This document shows, in pieces, positions 15,608-25,225 of a DNA stretch of 64,000 bases (position 1 is the first letter of the stretch; every line of letters starts with the position of its first letter). The DNA is taken from contig NZ_CP031969.1 of NCBI RefSeq assembly GCF_003443735.1, forward strand, positions 1,054,001 through 1,118,000, read 5' to 3'. The notes below the pieces were generated by a model. It was not told where the DNA came from and made no database searches. It saw nothing but the letters and a program-made list of their open reading frames with translations. Both the position numbers and the translations under genes were made by a program. Origin of the DNA: Streptomyces sp. CC0208 (lineage in GTDB: Bacteria > Actinomycetota > Actinomycetes > Streptomycetales > Streptomycetaceae).

Positions 15608-16600
15608 CTAGCCCCCGGACCGATCCGCCGTGAAGTCGGGGTCCAGGTCACCGAGTTCTCGGCGGATGCCCGACTCCTTGTCGGCCTCGCCGAGTTCGCC
15701 GAGGACATCCGCGAGGCAGGTCAGGGCCGAGGACAAGGCGCTCGCGCCGAGTGGCCTGCGGGCCTCGGCCACCGCCTCCACGGCGCAGGCGCGGGCCTCG
15801 GCCGGGGCACCGGTGGCGCTGTGGCAGCGGGCGAGGTCCACCAGGAGCCGTACCCGCAGGGGCAGGACGATCTCCGGGACAGCCCACGCGACGGGGCCGC
15901 GCAGCGCCTCCCTGGCCTCGGGACCCACGCCCAGCGCGTCCTCGTGGCGCCCCGACGCCCGCAGCCCGCCGACCAGTTCGGCCAGCACCCGCGGCCGCAC
16001 CAGCTCGACGTGGGAAAGCTCCCTGAGCGACATGGCGGCGAGGAGCGCCGCGCACTCCTCGTACACCGCCACGGACTCCTCGGTCCGGCCGACCACGGCG
16101 AGCAGCATCCCGTAGGTGCGCAGTGCGCCGGGCAGACTGCCGAGCGCCCGCTCCCGGCGTTCGGAGCCGGACAGCCCGCGGTACGCCTCCACGCACGCGC
16201 GTGCCACGGACACGGCCTCCTCGGTCCGGCCGGCTCCCGCGAGGGCCTGTGCCCGCACATCGTCGGCGAAGGCGGTCAGTGCCGGGGACGCCTGCGCCCC
16301 GGGAACGGCCACCGCGTCGGCCACGGCCGCGCACGCCTCCTCGTACCGGCCGGACAGCAGCAACGCGTGGGCGCGCAGCGCCAGAGCGCGGCCGAGCCCG
16401 TCGGCGTCGGCCGTCGCGCGGTAGACCGCGACCGCTTCCTCGGCCCAGGCGAGCCGCCGCTCGGGCGACGGCGACCGCAGCCCGGCCCAGGAGGGCGTGA
16501 CGCAGTACGACAGTGCCGCCCCGAGCAGCGGTCCGCCCCTCTCCGGCGCCAGCCGGGCCGCCGCACGCGGCAACGGCAGCAGTATCCGTACGAGTCCCAT
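15608..16600 (-). CDS. tetratricopeptide-like repeat protein
   Basis: A 330-residue alanine- and arginine-rich helical protein made of about six TPR-like helical pairs. Recognisable units include RRLAWAEEAVAVYRATAD, ALRAHALLLSGRYEEACAA, AQALAGAGRTEEAVSVARA and MLLAVVGRTEESVAVYEE. There is no signal peptide, membrane segment or catalytic motif. Such Streptomyces proteins are usually orphan scaffolds or the TPR part of SARP/NB-ARC-type regulators; no DNA-binding or NTPase domain is present here. The ATG at 16600 is chosen for its purine-rich upstream GAGGGGG. Confidence 0.7.
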   Translation of the reverse strand: MGLVRILLPLPRAAARLAPERGGPLLGAALSYCVTPSWAGLRSPSPERRLAWAEEAVAVYRATADADGLGRALALRAHALLLSGRYEEACAAVADAVAVPGAQASPALTAFADDVRAQALAGAGRTEEAVSVARACVEAYRGLSGSERRERALGSLPGALRTYGMLLAVVGRTEESVAVYEECAALLAAMSLRELSHVELVRPRVLAELVGGLRASGRHEDALGVGPEAREALRGPVAWAVPEIVLPLRVRLLVDLARCHSATGAPAEARACAVEAVAEARRPLGASALSSALTCLADVLGELGEADKESGIRRELGDLDPDFTADRSGG

Positions 16601-16692
16601 GACCACCCCCTCGCCGCCCCGCCGAGGACAGCCGCGCCATGGTCGCACAGGGGGTCACGCGGATACCGCGATTCACCGAGTACGTAGCGAGC

Positions 16693-16720
16693 ACGGGGGA
16701 ACTTCACCGAACTCCCCCGT
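16693..16720 (-). terminator. hairpin terminator after the inositol-like minus-strand operon
   Basis: Perfect eight-base arms ACGGGGGA (16693-16700) and TCCCCCGT (16713-16720) flank a 12-base loop, 12 bases past the stop of the dehydrogenase that ends at 16732. Confidence 0.6.
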
Positions 16721-16731
16721 ACAGCGCGGAG

Positions 16732-17751
16732 TCAGCCGTACAGCCCGGGTCGCTCCACGAGTTCCACCGGCACCCGGCCGCCCTCGTTCAGCGACCGTAC
16801 GCCCGCCTCGCACACCGCGGCCGCCGCATAGCCGTCCCACACGCTGGGGCCGGTGACCTCGCCCCGGCGGGTGGCGTCGACCCAGGCCTGGACCTCACGG
16901 TCGTAGGCGTCGGCGAAGCGTTCGACGAAGTCCTGGGCGATGGTGCCGCCCCAACGCCCCGCCATGTTGGTGACCATGGCGTGGCCGTCGCCGATGCGGG
17001 CGGTGCCGCGTTCGCAGACCGCCTCGGCCTGGACCTGGTAGCCGAAGCCGCAGTTGACGAAGATCTCCACGTCGGACAGGGCGCCGCCGTCGGTCTCGAA
17101 GACGACGAACTGGGGGTCCTGGAGGTCGTCGGGGGCGTTCGCCGTCGGGGTCGGGCGCAGCACCGTGACCGCCGTGATCTCGTGTCCGAGCAGCCAGCGG
17201 GTCACGTCGGTCTCGTGGGCCACGGAGTCGCTGATCAGCATGGAGCTGGTGAAGAAGGGCGGGCTCGCGGCGTTGCGGTGCCGGTTGTGCAGCATGAGCG
17301 GCCGCCCCAACTGGCCGGTCCCGAGCAGGGACTTGAGCTTCATGTACTCAGCGTCGTAGCGCCGCATGAAGCCCACCTGGGCACGCCGGTGCCCCAGTTT
17401 CTGCTCGGCCTCGACGACCCGCAGCGCGGAGGCCGCGTCGGGGGTGAGCGGCTTCTCGCACAGCACCGGCAGGTCGTGCTCGAAGGCCAGCAGGAGTGCC
17501 GCCTCGTGGGCGGGGCCCGGTGAGGCGATCAGGACGGCGTCCACGTCGGCCGCCGCCATCGCGGAGGCCGGATCGGTGTAGGCGGTGCAGCCCTCGACGC
17601 GGGCCGCGATCTGCTTGGCGCGTTCCGCGTCGAGGTCCACGACGGCGCTCACCCGGGCGCCGCTCACGACCTCATGGATACGACGGACATGGTCGGCGCC
17701 CATCTTGCCGGTGCCGATGACGGCGACGCCCAGCGTGGCTCGCTCGGTCAT
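16732..17751 (-). CDS. iolG: inositol 2-dehydrogenase-like oxidoreductase (Gfo/Idh/MocA)
   Basis: The 339-residue protein has [19 protein letters not shown] (NAD-binding Rossmann), [11 protein letters not shown] (catalytic Lys), [11 protein letters not shown] and [17 protein letters not shown] with the Asp/His pair typical of myo-inositol 2-dehydrogenases. It would oxidise a cyclitol to the inosose. It is the last gene of the minus-strand set (binding protein, permease, ATPase, IolE-like, dehydrogenase) and follows the IolE-like gene by 10 bases, which supports a cyclitol role. The exact substrate (myo- or another inositol) is not decided by sequence. Confidence 0.85.
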   Translation of the reverse strand: MTERATLGVAVIGTGKMGADHVRRIHEVVSGARVSAVVDLDAERAKQIAARVEGCTAYTDPASAMAAADVDAVLIASPGPAHEAALLLAFEHDLPVLCEKPLTPDAASALRVVEAEQKLGHRRAQVGFMRRYDAEYMKLKSLLGTGQLGRPLMLHNRHRNAASPPFFTSSMLISDSVAHETDVTRWLLGHEITAVTVLRPTPTANAPDDLQDPQFVVFETDGGALSDVEIFVNCGFGYQVQAEAVCERGTARIGDGHAMVTNMAGRWGGTIAQDFVERFADAYDREVQAWVDATRRGEVTGPSVWDGYAAAAVCEAGVRSLNEGGRVPVELVERPGLYG

Positions 17752-17761
17752 GGTGATCCCT

Positions 17762-18664
17762 TCAGGCGCCGCAGGACCTCAGGAACTGACGGGTGCGCGC
17801 CGCGATCGGCAGTGGCTTGTCCGGCTCGCACGGGTACATGTCCTGCTCGACGATGGCGAACAGCTCCACGCCGAGTTTCTGCGCGGCCACCAGCACCGGC
17901 TCCAACTCGGGTACGCCGGACGGCGGTTCGCACATCACCCCCCGCTGGACGGCCGGGCCGAACGGCACCTCGTTCGTCACGACGTCCGCGAGGATCTCCG
18001 GGTCCACCTGCTTGAGGTGCAGATAGCCGATGCGCTCGCCGTACGTCTCGATGAGCTTGACGCTGTCCCCGCCGCAGTAGGCGTAATGCCCCGTGTCCAG
18101 GCAGAGGTTGACGAGCTCGGAGTCCGTCGAGTCCAGGAAGTGCTCGACGTGGTCCTCGGTGTCGAGGTGGGTGTCGGCGTGCGGGTGGACCACGAGGTCG
18201 AGCCCGTACGTCTCCTTCACCTCGTGGCCGAGCCGTTCCATGCCCTTGGTGAGGTGGGCCCACTGCTCGTGGGTCAGCTCGGGCGGCTCCAGGATCTCGG
18301 CGGTCTTGTCGTCCCGCCAGAAGGACGGGATGACGACGAGGTGCCGCGCGCCCATCGCCTGGGTGAGCGCGGCGACCTGGCTGACGTGCTCCCAGGTCGA
18401 CTCCCACACCGAGGGGCCGCGGTGCAGCCCGGTGAAGACCGTCCCCGCCGAGACCTTGAGGTCGCGCCGCGCGATCTCGTCGGTCAGGCGGGCCGGGTCG
18501 GTCGGGAGATAGCCGTACGGCCCCAGCTCGATCCAGGAGTAGCCCGCCTCGGCGACCTCGTCCAGGAACCGTTCCCACGGCACCTGGGCCGGGTCGTCGG
18601 GGAACCAGACGCCCCAGGAGTCCGGGGCCGAACCGACACGGATGCGGTCGAGTGAGGCCGCCAT
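17762..18664 (-). CDS. iolE: inosose dehydratase-like TIM-barrel isomerase/dehydratase (IolE family)
   Basis: The 300-residue protein is of the xylose-isomerase-like TIM-barrel family. Its opening [14 protein letters not shown] and [18 protein letters not shown] are characteristic of IolE-like proteins. Metal-site residues lie in [34 protein letters not shown] and [10 protein letters not shown]. IolE converts scyllo-inosose to the trihydroxycyclohexanedione that IolD cleaves, and iolD is present on the opposite strand. The start is one base past the ATPase stop. An isomerase or epimerase acting on another sugar (IolH/IolI type) is the main alternative. Confidence 0.82.
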   Translation of the reverse strand: MAASLDRIRVGSAPDSWGVWFPDDPAQVPWERFLDEVAEAGYSWIELGPYGYLPTDPARLTDEIARRDLKVSAGTVFTGLHRGPSVWESTWEHVSQVAALTQAMGARHLVVIPSFWRDDKTAEILEPPELTHEQWAHLTKGMERLGHEVKETYGLDLVVHPHADTHLDTEDHVEHFLDSTDSELVNLCLDTGHYAYCGGDSVKLIETYGERIGYLHLKQVDPEILADVVTNEVPFGPAVQRGVMCEPPSGVPELEPVLVAAQKLGVELFAIVEQDMYPCEPDKPLPIAARTRQFLRSCGA

Positions 18665-18665
18665 C

Positions 18666-19583
18666 TCAGGACTTCCCCTCGCCGGGGGTGGCCGCGGTGA
18701 GGTCTTGCTCTTCGGGGAGGGCCTCGGTGTCGACACCGCGGACCTGACTCAACTCGTGCTTGAGGGCTGCGAGTTCGGCGCCGCCGGCCATGTGGTTGGT
18801 GAGTTCTTCCAGGGTGATCCGGTCGCGGGGAGCGGACAGTTCCATGGTGCCCAGGCGCAGCACGCTGAAGTGGTCGCCGACCATGTAGGCGTGGTGGGGG
18901 TTGTGGGTGATGAAGATGACGCCCAGGCCGCGGTCGCGGGCGGCGGCCACGTACTTGAGCACCACGCCGGACTGCTTCACACCCAGGGCCGCGGTGGGCT
19001 CGTCCAGGATCAGGACGCGGGCGCCGAAGTAGACGGCGCGAGCGATGGCCACACACTGGCGCTGGCCGCCGGAGAGGGTGCCGATGGGCTGTTCGAGGTC
19101 GTCCAGGACGATGCCCATCTCGCGCAGCTCGTGGTCGGCGGTCTTCTTCATCCTCTCGATGTCGAGACGACGGATCGGCCAGGGACCCTTGGTCATCTCG
19201 GAACCGAGGAAGAAGTTGCGCCACACCGGCATCAGCGGGACCACGGCGAGGTCCTGGTAGACCGTCGCGATGCCCTTGTCCAGCGCTTCACGCGGGGTGC
19301 TGAAGCGCACCGGGCTGTTGTCGACGAGGAAGTCGCCCTCGGTGTGCTGGTGCAGGCCGGAGATGATCTTGATGAGGGTGGACTTGCCGGCACCGTTGTC
19401 GCCGAGCACGCAGCTGACCTGGCCGGGACGGACCGTCAGGTTCACGCCGTGCAGGGCGCGGATGTTGCCGTAGGACTTGCCCGCGCCGCGCAGCTCCACG
19501 ATCGCCCCGTCCGCGCCGCCGACGGCATCGTCGGGGGTGTCGGTGAGGATCGCGCCGTGCGGGCCGGTCTCTTCAGTGGTCAT
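18666..19583 (-). CDS. sugar ABC transporter ATPase, single-cassette type
   Basis: A 305-residue ATPase with Walker [11 protein letters not shown]-loop [22 protein letters not shown], signature [14 protein letters not shown] and Walker [13 protein letters not shown], with the switch histidine in FITHNPHH. Carbohydrate CUT2 ATPases (RbsA) usually carry two cassettes in about 500 residues; this one has a single cassette, as in FrcA-type inositol and fructose importers. It lies eight bases after the permease gene and powers uptake of the cyclitol or sugar recognised by the binding protein. Confidence 0.92.
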   Translation of the reverse strand: MTTEETGPHGAILTDTPDDAVGGADGAIVELRGAGKSYGNIRALHGVNLTVRPGQVSCVLGDNGAGKSTLIKIISGLHQHTEGDFLVDNSPVRFSTPREALDKGIATVYQDLAVVPLMPVWRNFFLGSEMTKGPWPIRRLDIERMKKTADHELREMGIVLDDLEQPIGTLSGGQRQCVAIARAVYFGARVLILDEPTAALGVKQSGVVLKYVAAARDRGLGVIFITHNPHHAYMVGDHFSVLRLGTMELSAPRDRITLEELTNHMAGGAELAALKHELSQVRGVDTEALPEEQDLTAATPGEGKS

Positions 19584-19590
19584 AGCGCTT

Positions 19591-20670
19591 TTACCTCCGG
19601 GTCGCGGTGCGGCTGACCCACAGATTGATCATGACGGCGCCCAGCAGCATCACGCCGAGGAAGGCCTTGAACCAGTCCGGGTTCCAGTTGGCGTAGACGA
19701 TGCCCTGCTGGACCATGCCGAACATGAACGCCCCGAACACCGGCCCGATCGCCGAGCCCGCGCCGCCGGTCAGCAGACAGCCACCGATCACCGCGGCCGA
19801 GATGTAGATGAGTTCCTGGCCGACACCCTCGCCGGACTGCACGGTGTTGAAGGAGAACAGGTTGTGCATGCCGACGAACCAGGCGGCGAAGCCGACCAGC
19901 ATGAACAGGCTGATCTTGGTGAACTTCACCGGGACACCCACGGCTCGGGCGGATTCCTTGTTCCCACCCACCGCGAAGATCCAGTTGCCGTACTTGGTGC
20001 GCAGCAGCACCCAGGTCGCCAGGGCGGCGAAGACGAGCCAGTAGATGATGGTGATCTTGATCTGGACGCCGGCCACTTCGAAGGAGTTCGCGAAGACCTT
20101 CTTGGCCTGGTCGAAGCCGTCCATGTCGCTGATGTCGTCGGTGGCCACGTTCCCGGTGACCAGCTTGGTCACCGCGAGGTTGACGCCCTGGAGGATCAGG
20201 AAGGTGCCCAGGGTGATCAGGAAGCTCGGCAGACCGGTCTTGACGACCAGCCAGCCGTTGAGGAACCCGATCCCCAGCGCCACCAGCAGCGCCACGACGA
20301 CGCCCACCCACACGTTCAGCGTGAGCTGGAAGGCGAACATGCTCGCGGTCAGCGCCGAGGTGATCACCGCGACACCCGAGGACAGGTCGAACTCCCCGCC
20401 GATCATCAGCAGGGCGACCGGCAGCGCCATGATCCCGATCGTCGACGACTGGTAGAGGATGTTCGCCATCGAACTGCCCTCGCGCACCGGCGGAGCAGCG
20501 ATCAGGAAGAACACCCACACCGCCACCGCGCCCAGGAACACCCCGACCTCGGGGCGCGCCAACAGCCGCAGGGCGAGCGGTCGTTCCGCGGTCCGGCCGT
20601 CCTTGGCCTGGCTGGGGCCGGGGGCCGGCGGTGTGGTCACCGCCGGCTCGGCGTGCTGGGTCATACCCAT
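19591..20670 (-). CDS. sugar ABC transporter permease (CUT2 family)
   Basis: The 359-residue membrane protein has about ten hydrophobic segments and the CUT2 permease signatures [48 protein letters not shown] and the coupling-loop stretch [15 protein letters not shown]. It forms the membrane channel for the binding protein encoded upstream. The ATG at 20670 shares one base with the stop of the binding-protein gene. A hydrophilic N-terminal tail of about 45 residues precedes the first membrane segment. Confidence 0.92.
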   Translation of the reverse strand: MGMTQHAEPAVTTPPAPGPSQAKDGRTAERPLALRLLARPEVGVFLGAVAVWVFFLIAAPPVREGSSMANILYQSSTIGIMALPVALLMIGGEFDLSSGVAVITSALTASMFAFQLTLNVWVGVVVALLVALGIGFLNGWLVVKTGLPSFLITLGTFLILQGVNLAVTKLVTGNVATDDISDMDGFDQAKKVFANSFEVAGVQIKITIIYWLVFAALATWVLLRTKYGNWIFAVGGNKESARAVGVPVKFTKISLFMLVGFAAWFVGMHNLFSFNTVQSGEGVGQELIYISAAVIGGCLLTGGAGSAIGPVFGAFMFGMVQQGIVYANWNPDWFKAFLGVMLLGAVMINLWVSRTATRR

Positions 20671-21689
20671 CACCTGGTGCCCTTCGCGGCGAACTTGGCG
20701 ACGGTGTCGACGTTCGACTTGTCCACGAAGGCCGGACCGGTCAGCACCGGCTGCTCGCCGCCGCCCATGTAGTTGCCGTTGTTCTTGTAGAGCCACAGCG
20801 AGTCGATCGCCAGGTAGCCCTGGAGGTAGGGCTGCTGGTCGACGGCGAAGGCGATGGTGCCCTTGCTGATGGCGGTCGTCAGGTCCTTGTTGAGGTCGAA
20901 GGTGGCGACCTTGGCCTTGCTGCCTGCGTCGGACCCCGCCTGCGACGCGGTCAGCGCGATGGGCGCGCCGAGGGCGACGACGTAGTCGATGGACTTGTCC
21001 TGGCTGAGCTTGGCGGTGATCGTCGACTTCACCGAGGGCATGTCCGCGCCGTTGACGTTCAGCGTCTGGAACTTGCCGGTGAAGGTCTTCTTGACGCCGT
21101 CGCAGCGCTGGGTGAGGCCGATGTTGCCCTGCTCCTGGATGACACAGACGGCGCTCTTGGCGCCCTCCTTGTTCAGCCGCTTGCCGAGCGCCTCACCGGC
21201 CACCGTCTCGTCCTGGCCGAAGAACTCCATGAGGCCGAGCTTCTGCCACTCGCTGACGCCGGAGTTCAGGCCCACGACGGGTATGTTCTGCGCCTTCGCC
21301 TTGGCGACGACGTCCTTGAGGGCGTCGGGCTTGGCGAGGGTGATGGCGATGCCGTCGACCTTCTGGTCGATGGCGTTCTGGACGAGGTTGGCCTGGCCGC
21401 CCGCGCTCGGGTCGGCGGAGTAGACCAGCTTGACGTTGTCCTTGGCGGCGGCGGCCTGGGCGCCCTTGCGGACGATGTCCCAGAAGGTGTCTCCGGGCGA
21501 CTGGTGGGTGACCAGGGCGATGGTCATCCGGGGGGTGGTGGCCTTGCCCGCGGAGGCGCCGTCCGCGCTCTCCTCGGACTTCTTGCCGCCCGAGCTGCTG
21601 GAGCAGCCGGCGAGCGTCAGGGCCGCGGCCGCAGCCAGGGCCACGGCGGGAGCGAATCTCCGCGAACGGGAGAGAGAAGAGCGGTCCAT
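20670..21689 (-). CDS. sugar-binding lipoprotein (CUT2 ABC importer)
   Basis: The 339-residue protein has a lipoprotein signal: basic SRSRRF, a hydrophobic stretch and the lipobox LAGC with the lipidated Cys29. The mature part is a periplasmic-binding-protein type 1 domain (MTIALVTHQSPGDTFWDIVRKGAQAAA ... KVDGIAITLAKPDALKD ... VVGLNSGVSEW), as in ribose- and inositol-binding proteins. The ATG at 21689 is chosen because AAGGAAAG is just upstream and the signal peptide then has normal length. It is the first gene of the minus-strand importer operon. Confidence 0.92.
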   Translation of the reverse strand: MDRSSLSRSRRFAPAVALAAAAALTLAGCSSSSGGKKSEESADGASAGKATTPRMTIALVTHQSPGDTFWDIVRKGAQAAAAKDNVKLVYSADPSAGGQANLVQNAIDQKVDGIAITLAKPDALKDVVAKAKAQNIPVVGLNSGVSEWQKLGLMEFFGQDETVAGEALGKRLNKEGAKSAVCVIQEQGNIGLTQRCDGVKKTFTGKFQTLNVNGADMPSVKSTITAKLSQDKSIDYVVALGAPIALTASQAGSDAGSKAKVATFDLNKDLTTAISKGTIAFAVDQQPYLQGYLAIDSLWLYKNNGNYMGGGEQPVLTGPAFVDKSNVDTVAKFAAKGTR

Positions 21690-21831
21690 CTTTCCTTGCA
21701 CCTCACTGTGCGACGGGGGAGAACGTCGGGAAAGGGGGCGGGATTCAGGGCCCGGGACCTCGGGAGTCCGGGTCGGGTGCCGCGACATCACGGCAGTTGC
21801 GTTGGGACGGAATCCAATCCCCGAGCGCGCC

Positions 21832-21901
21832 CGCTGTCAATACTTTGTTAAGACATCATTTCACAAGCAGGTCCGAATGTAAGTACAAACTATTGACAGC
21901 G
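21832..21901. promoter_or_regulatory. back-to-back promoters with mirrored 11-bp TATTGACAGCG motifs
   Basis: CGCTGTCAATA (21832-21842) and TATTGACAGCG (21891-21901) are exact reverse complements, 48 bases apart in an AT-rich island. Each contains TTGACA pointing outwards, so they may be the -35 regions of the divergent importer and iolC operons. The conserved extra bases (TA before, GCG after) suggest a shared regulator site as well. The rest of 21690-21981 holds no gene. Confidence 0.65.
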
Positions 21902-21981
21902 TTGCCCTTCGAGTCCTACACCTGGGGAAGCAGCGGGCCCGTGGGCCCCACGTCCCCAGGTCGGATCGAGGAGCGTCGCGC

Positions 21982-22953
21982 ATGGTCGAGCCAGTGCTGC
22001 AGTTCGACGTGATCAGTATGGGCCGTATCGGAGTTGATCTCTACCCGCTGCAGTCGGGGGTGCCCCTGGCCCAGGTCCGGTCCTTCGGGAAGTTCCTCGG
22101 CGGGTCGGCCGCGAACGTCGCGGTCGCCGCCGCGCGGCTCGGCCGCTCCACCGCGGTCATCACCCGTACCGGAGCCGACCCTTTCGGCACCTACCTCCAC
22201 CAGACCCTCACGGATTTCGGCGTCGACAACCGCTGGGTTACGCCGATCGAGGCCTCTGCGACCCCGGTCACCTTCTGCGAACTGTTCCCGCCGGACGACT
22301 TCCCGCTGTATTTCTACCGCCACCCCAAAGCCCCTGACCTGGAGATACACACCGACGAGCTCGACTACTTCGCCATCCGCGCGGCCCGGATCTTCTGGAT
22401 CACCGGCACCGGTCTGAGCAAGGAGCCGAGCCGCTCGGCCACGCTCGCCGCGCTCAAGTGCCGCGACATGTCGGGCACCACGGTCTTCGACCTCGACTGG
22501 CGGCCCGCACTGTGGAACGACGGGGCAGACCCCGACGAGGCCCGGCCGTACTACGCCGAGGCCCTGCGGCACGCGACCGTCGCGGTCGGCAACCTCGACG
22601 AATGCGAGATCGCCACCGGGGTCCGCGAACCCCGGGCGTGCGCCGAGGGCCTGCTGGCGGCGGGCGTGGAACTCGCGGTGGTGAAGCTGGGCCCCAAGGG
22701 TGTCCTCGCCGTGCACCGGGACGGCACCACGGCCGAGGTCCCGCCGGTCCCGGTCGAGGTGGTCAACGGACTCGGGGCAGGCGACGCGTTCGGCGGCGCC
22801 CTGTGCCACGGACTGCTCTCCGGCTGGGAACTGGATCGGACCGTCCGGTACGCCAACGCGGCCGGCGCGCATGTCGCCGCCCGCCTCGCCTGCTCCGCCG
22901 AGATGCCGACACCGGCGGAGGTCGACGGTCTCCTGAACGGCGTCGCACCGTGA
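21982..22953 (+). CDS. iolC: 5-dehydro-2-deoxygluconokinase
   Basis: The 323-residue PfkB-family kinase has SFGKFLGGSAANVAVAAARLG near the N-terminus, GADPFGTYLHQTL and the C-terminal anion-hole/catalytic motif VNGLGAGDAFGGALCHGL with the base Asp. The arrangement VISMGRIGVDLYP at the start is typical of IolC. In inositol catabolism it phosphorylates 2-deoxy-5-keto-D-gluconate. GAGGAG precedes the ATG by nine bases. It is divergent from the importer operon; its GTGA overlap with the next frame and the downstream iolD support the inositol assignment. Confidence 0.88.
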   Translation: MVEPVLQFDVISMGRIGVDLYPLQSGVPLAQVRSFGKFLGGSAANVAVAAARLGRSTAVITRTGADPFGTYLHQTLTDFGVDNRWVTPIEASATPVTFCELFPPDDFPLYFYRHPKAPDLEIHTDELDYFAIRAARIFWITGTGLSKEPSRSATLAALKCRDMSGTTVFDLDWRPALWNDGADPDEARPYYAEALRHATVAVGNLDECEIATGVREPRACAEGLLAAGVELAVVKLGPKGVLAVHRDGTTAEVPPVPVEVVNGLGAGDAFGGALCHGLLSGWELDRTVRYANAAGAHVAARLACSAEMPTPAEVDGLLNGVAP

Positions 22954-23183
22954 CCGGCCCACCCGCCGGGGACTTCGAGCCCGGGCCACGGCACGGCCGT
23001 ACGACATTCCCGGCACCCCACGGCGGACGGGTCGCGCTCTCGACTGCGCACCCCTGCCACGGCCTGTCCGCCTGGTCGGCGGGCGTCGGCGACCGGTCCC
23101 CATTCCCTCCCCACCGGCACGACGACCACCGCCGGGGCGAGGAGCGGCGCAGCCCGGCCGTCCCCTGCTGCGCCCCGCCGTGA
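22950..23183 (+). pseudogene. iolB: probable iolB remnant (5-deoxy-glucuronate isomerase)
   Basis: A 77-residue frame starts with GTG overlapping the iolC stop (GTGA), the position iolB could occupy in a coupled iolC-iolB-iolD operon. It keeps two short pieces reminiscent of IolB: GGRVAL and, at 23103-23144, FPPHRHDDHRRGEE. The latter matches the metal-binding motif PPHKHD..PGEE that I recall from IolB proteins. Full IolB is about 270-300 residues, so most of the gene is gone. The assignment rests on one motif and on position. Confidence 0.45.
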
Positions 23184-23271
23184 CGGCGGGCCCGCGGCCC
23201 GGCGCGCCCGGTTGATCCGCGACCGCCCCGACCACTCGGGGTCCGCGCCACCCGGCCCGACCGGCCGGTCG

Positions 23272-23280
23272 CCCCCCCCC
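23272..23280. repeat. homopolymer run of nine C
   Basis: Nine consecutive C bases lie in the 132-base gap between the iolB remnant and iolD, followed by further C-rich sequence. Such runs are prone to slippage and to sequencing error. Nothing else is recognisable in the gap except the iolD ribosome binding site. Confidence 0.8.
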
Positions 23281-23315
23281 ACCTCCCCCCTCTACACCGC
23301 ACCGGAGAAGTCCTG

Positions 23316-25190
23316 ATGAGCACCACCATCCGTCTGACCGTCGCCCAAGCCCTGGTGCGGTTCCTGTCCGTCCAGTACACGGAACGGGACGGCGTACGGC
23401 ACCGGCTGATCGCCGGGACCTGGGGCATCTTCGGCCACGGCAACGTGGCGGGGATCGGGCAGGCCCTCCTGGAGGCGGGCGAGGACGCGATGCCCTTCCA
23501 CCAGGGCCGCAACGAGCAGGCGATGGTCCACGCGGCCGTCGGCCACGCCCGCCAGCTCAACCGCCTGTCGGCCCAGGCGGTCACCACGTCGATCGGCCCC
23601 GGCGCCACCAACCTGGTCACCGGCGCGGCCCTGGCGACGATCAACCGCCTCCCGGTCCTGCTCCTGCCCGGCGACTACTTCGCCACCCGCGCCGCCGACC
23701 CGCTCCTCCAGCAGCTGGAGCACCCGACGGAGGCGGACGTGTCGGTGAACGACACCCTGCGCCCGGTCTCCCGCTTCTTCGACCGGATCCACCGCCCCGA
23801 GGCCCTGATCCCGTCGGCTCTGCAGGCCATGCGCGTCCTGTCGGACCCGGCCGAGACGGGCGCGGTCACCCTCGCCCTCCCCCAGGACGTGCAGGCGGAG
23901 GCGTACGACTGGCCGCAGGAGTTCTTCGCCGAGCGGGTGTGGCGGGTCCGGCGGCCCGCGCCGGACCCGGCGGAGCTGGCGGAGGCGGTACGAGCGATCC
24001 GGGGGGCCGCGCGCCCGCTGATCGTGGCGGGCGGCGGAGTGCACCACAGCGAGGCCGAGGAGGCGCTGAAGACGCTGGTGGACGCCACCGGCATCCCGGT
24101 CGCCTCCACCCAGGCGGGCAAGGGCTCCCTGCGCCACGACCACCCCGCCGACGTGGGCGGCATCGGCCACACCGGAACGGCGGTCGCCGACGACCTCGCG
24201 CGCGCCGCAGACCTGGTCATCGGCGTGGGCACGCGCTACTCCGACTTCACCACCGCCTCCGGCACCCTCTTCCAGAACCCGGACGTGCGCTTCCTCAACC
24301 TCAACATCACCGCCTTCGACGCCCACAAGCTGGCCGCGCGGACGGTCGTGTGCGATGCGCGGGCGGGTCTGGAGGCGCTGGCGTCGGCGCTGGCGGGCCA
24401 CCGCGTGGACCCGGCGTATGAGGCCGCGTACGGCGTCGACAAGGAGCGCTGGGAGCAGGTGGTGGCCCAGGCCTACCGCGCCGCCGACGAGAACGCCGTA
24501 CCGACCCAGACCCAGTTGCTCGGCGCGCTGGACGCGGTCGTGGGCGACGAGGACGTGGTGATCAACGCGGCGGGCTCGCTCCCCGGTGACCTGCACAAGC
24601 TGTGGCGGGCCCGCAGCCCGCGCCAGTACCACCTGGAGTACGGCTACTCCTGCATGGGCTACGAGATCCCGGCGGCGATCGGCGTGCAGCAGGCGACCCC
24701 GGACACCCCGGTGTGGGCGCTGGTCGGCGACGGCACGTATCTGATGATGCCGACGGAGCTGGTCACCGCCGTCCAGGAGGGCCTGCCGATCAACCTGGTC
24801 CTCATCCAGAACCACGGCTACGCCTCCATCGGGGGCCTGTCGGAGTCGGTGGGCGGCGAGCGCTTCGGCACGGCCTACCGCTACCGGGCCGCCGACGGCA
24901 CCTTCAGCGGGGCCCCGCTCCCGGTCGACCTGGCCGCCAACGCGGCGAGCCTCGGCATGGACGTCCTGCGCGCCAAGACCGTACGGGAGCTGCGGGAGGC
25001 CCTGGCCACGGCCCGCGCCTCGGACCGTCCGACGTGCGTCTACGTCGAGACGGACACCGCTGCCGCGACCGCTCCCCCGGCTCAGGCATGGTGGGACGTG
25101 CCGGTGGCGGAGACGGCGTCGCGGGAGGCGGCGGTGGCGGCGAGGACGGAGTACGACCGTCAGGCGGCCGCCCGCCGCACCCACCTGTGA
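23316..25190 (+). CDS. iolD: 3D-(3,5/4)-trihydroxycyclohexane-1,2-dione acylhydrolase
   Basis: The 624-residue thiamine-diphosphate enzyme has the family opening LTVAQALVRFLSVQYTERDG. The catalytic-Glu region reads FHQGRNEQAMVHAAVGHARQ. A central domain (PLIVAGGGVHHSEAEEAL) follows, and the ThDP-binding motif is LVGDGTYLMMPTEL ... LVLIQNHGYASIG. IolD hydrolyses the ring dione to 5-deoxy-glucuronate. Length and motifs look intact. The next enzyme, IolB, is represented only by a remnant just upstream, so its product may need an IolB encoded elsewhere. It is co-oriented with iolC and the GntR gene, which follows 35 bases after its stop. Confidence 0.93.
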   Translation: MSTTIRLTVAQALVRFLSVQYTERDGVRHRLIAGTWGIFGHGNVAGIGQALLEAGEDAMPFHQGRNEQAMVHAAVGHARQLNRLSAQAVTTSIGPGATNLVTGAALATINRLPVLLLPGDYFATRAADPLLQQLEHPTEADVSVNDTLRPVSRFFDRIHRPEALIPSALQAMRVLSDPAETGAVTLALPQDVQAEAYDWPQEFFAERVWRVRRPAPDPAELAEAVRAIRGAARPLIVAGGGVHHSEAEEALKTLVDATGIPVASTQAGKGSLRHDHPADVGGIGHTGTAVADDLARAADLVIGVGTRYSDFTTASGTLFQNPDVRFLNLNITAFDAHKLAARTVVCDARAGLEALASALAGHRVDPAYEAAYGVDKERWEQVVAQAYRAADENAVPTQTQLLGALDAVVGDEDVVINAAGSLPGDLHKLWRARSPRQYHLEYGYSCMGYEIPAAIGVQQATPDTPVWALVGDGTYLMMPTELVTAVQEGLPINLVLIQNHGYASIGGLSESVGGERFGTAYRYRAADGTFSGAPLPVDLAANAASLGMDVLRAKTVRELREALATARASDRPTCVYVETDTAAATAPPAQAWWDVPVAETASREAAVAARTEYDRQAAARRTHL

Positions 25191-25225
25191 CGTCCCGCCC
25201 CCGGCCCTCAGAGGGAGGTATCTCC

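Noticed and set aside
22954-23315. A complete iolB or aldolase gene between iolC and iolD
   Set aside because: Only a 77-codon frame with one IolB-like motif is present; the rest of the gap has no coding signal beyond the iolD ribosome binding site.
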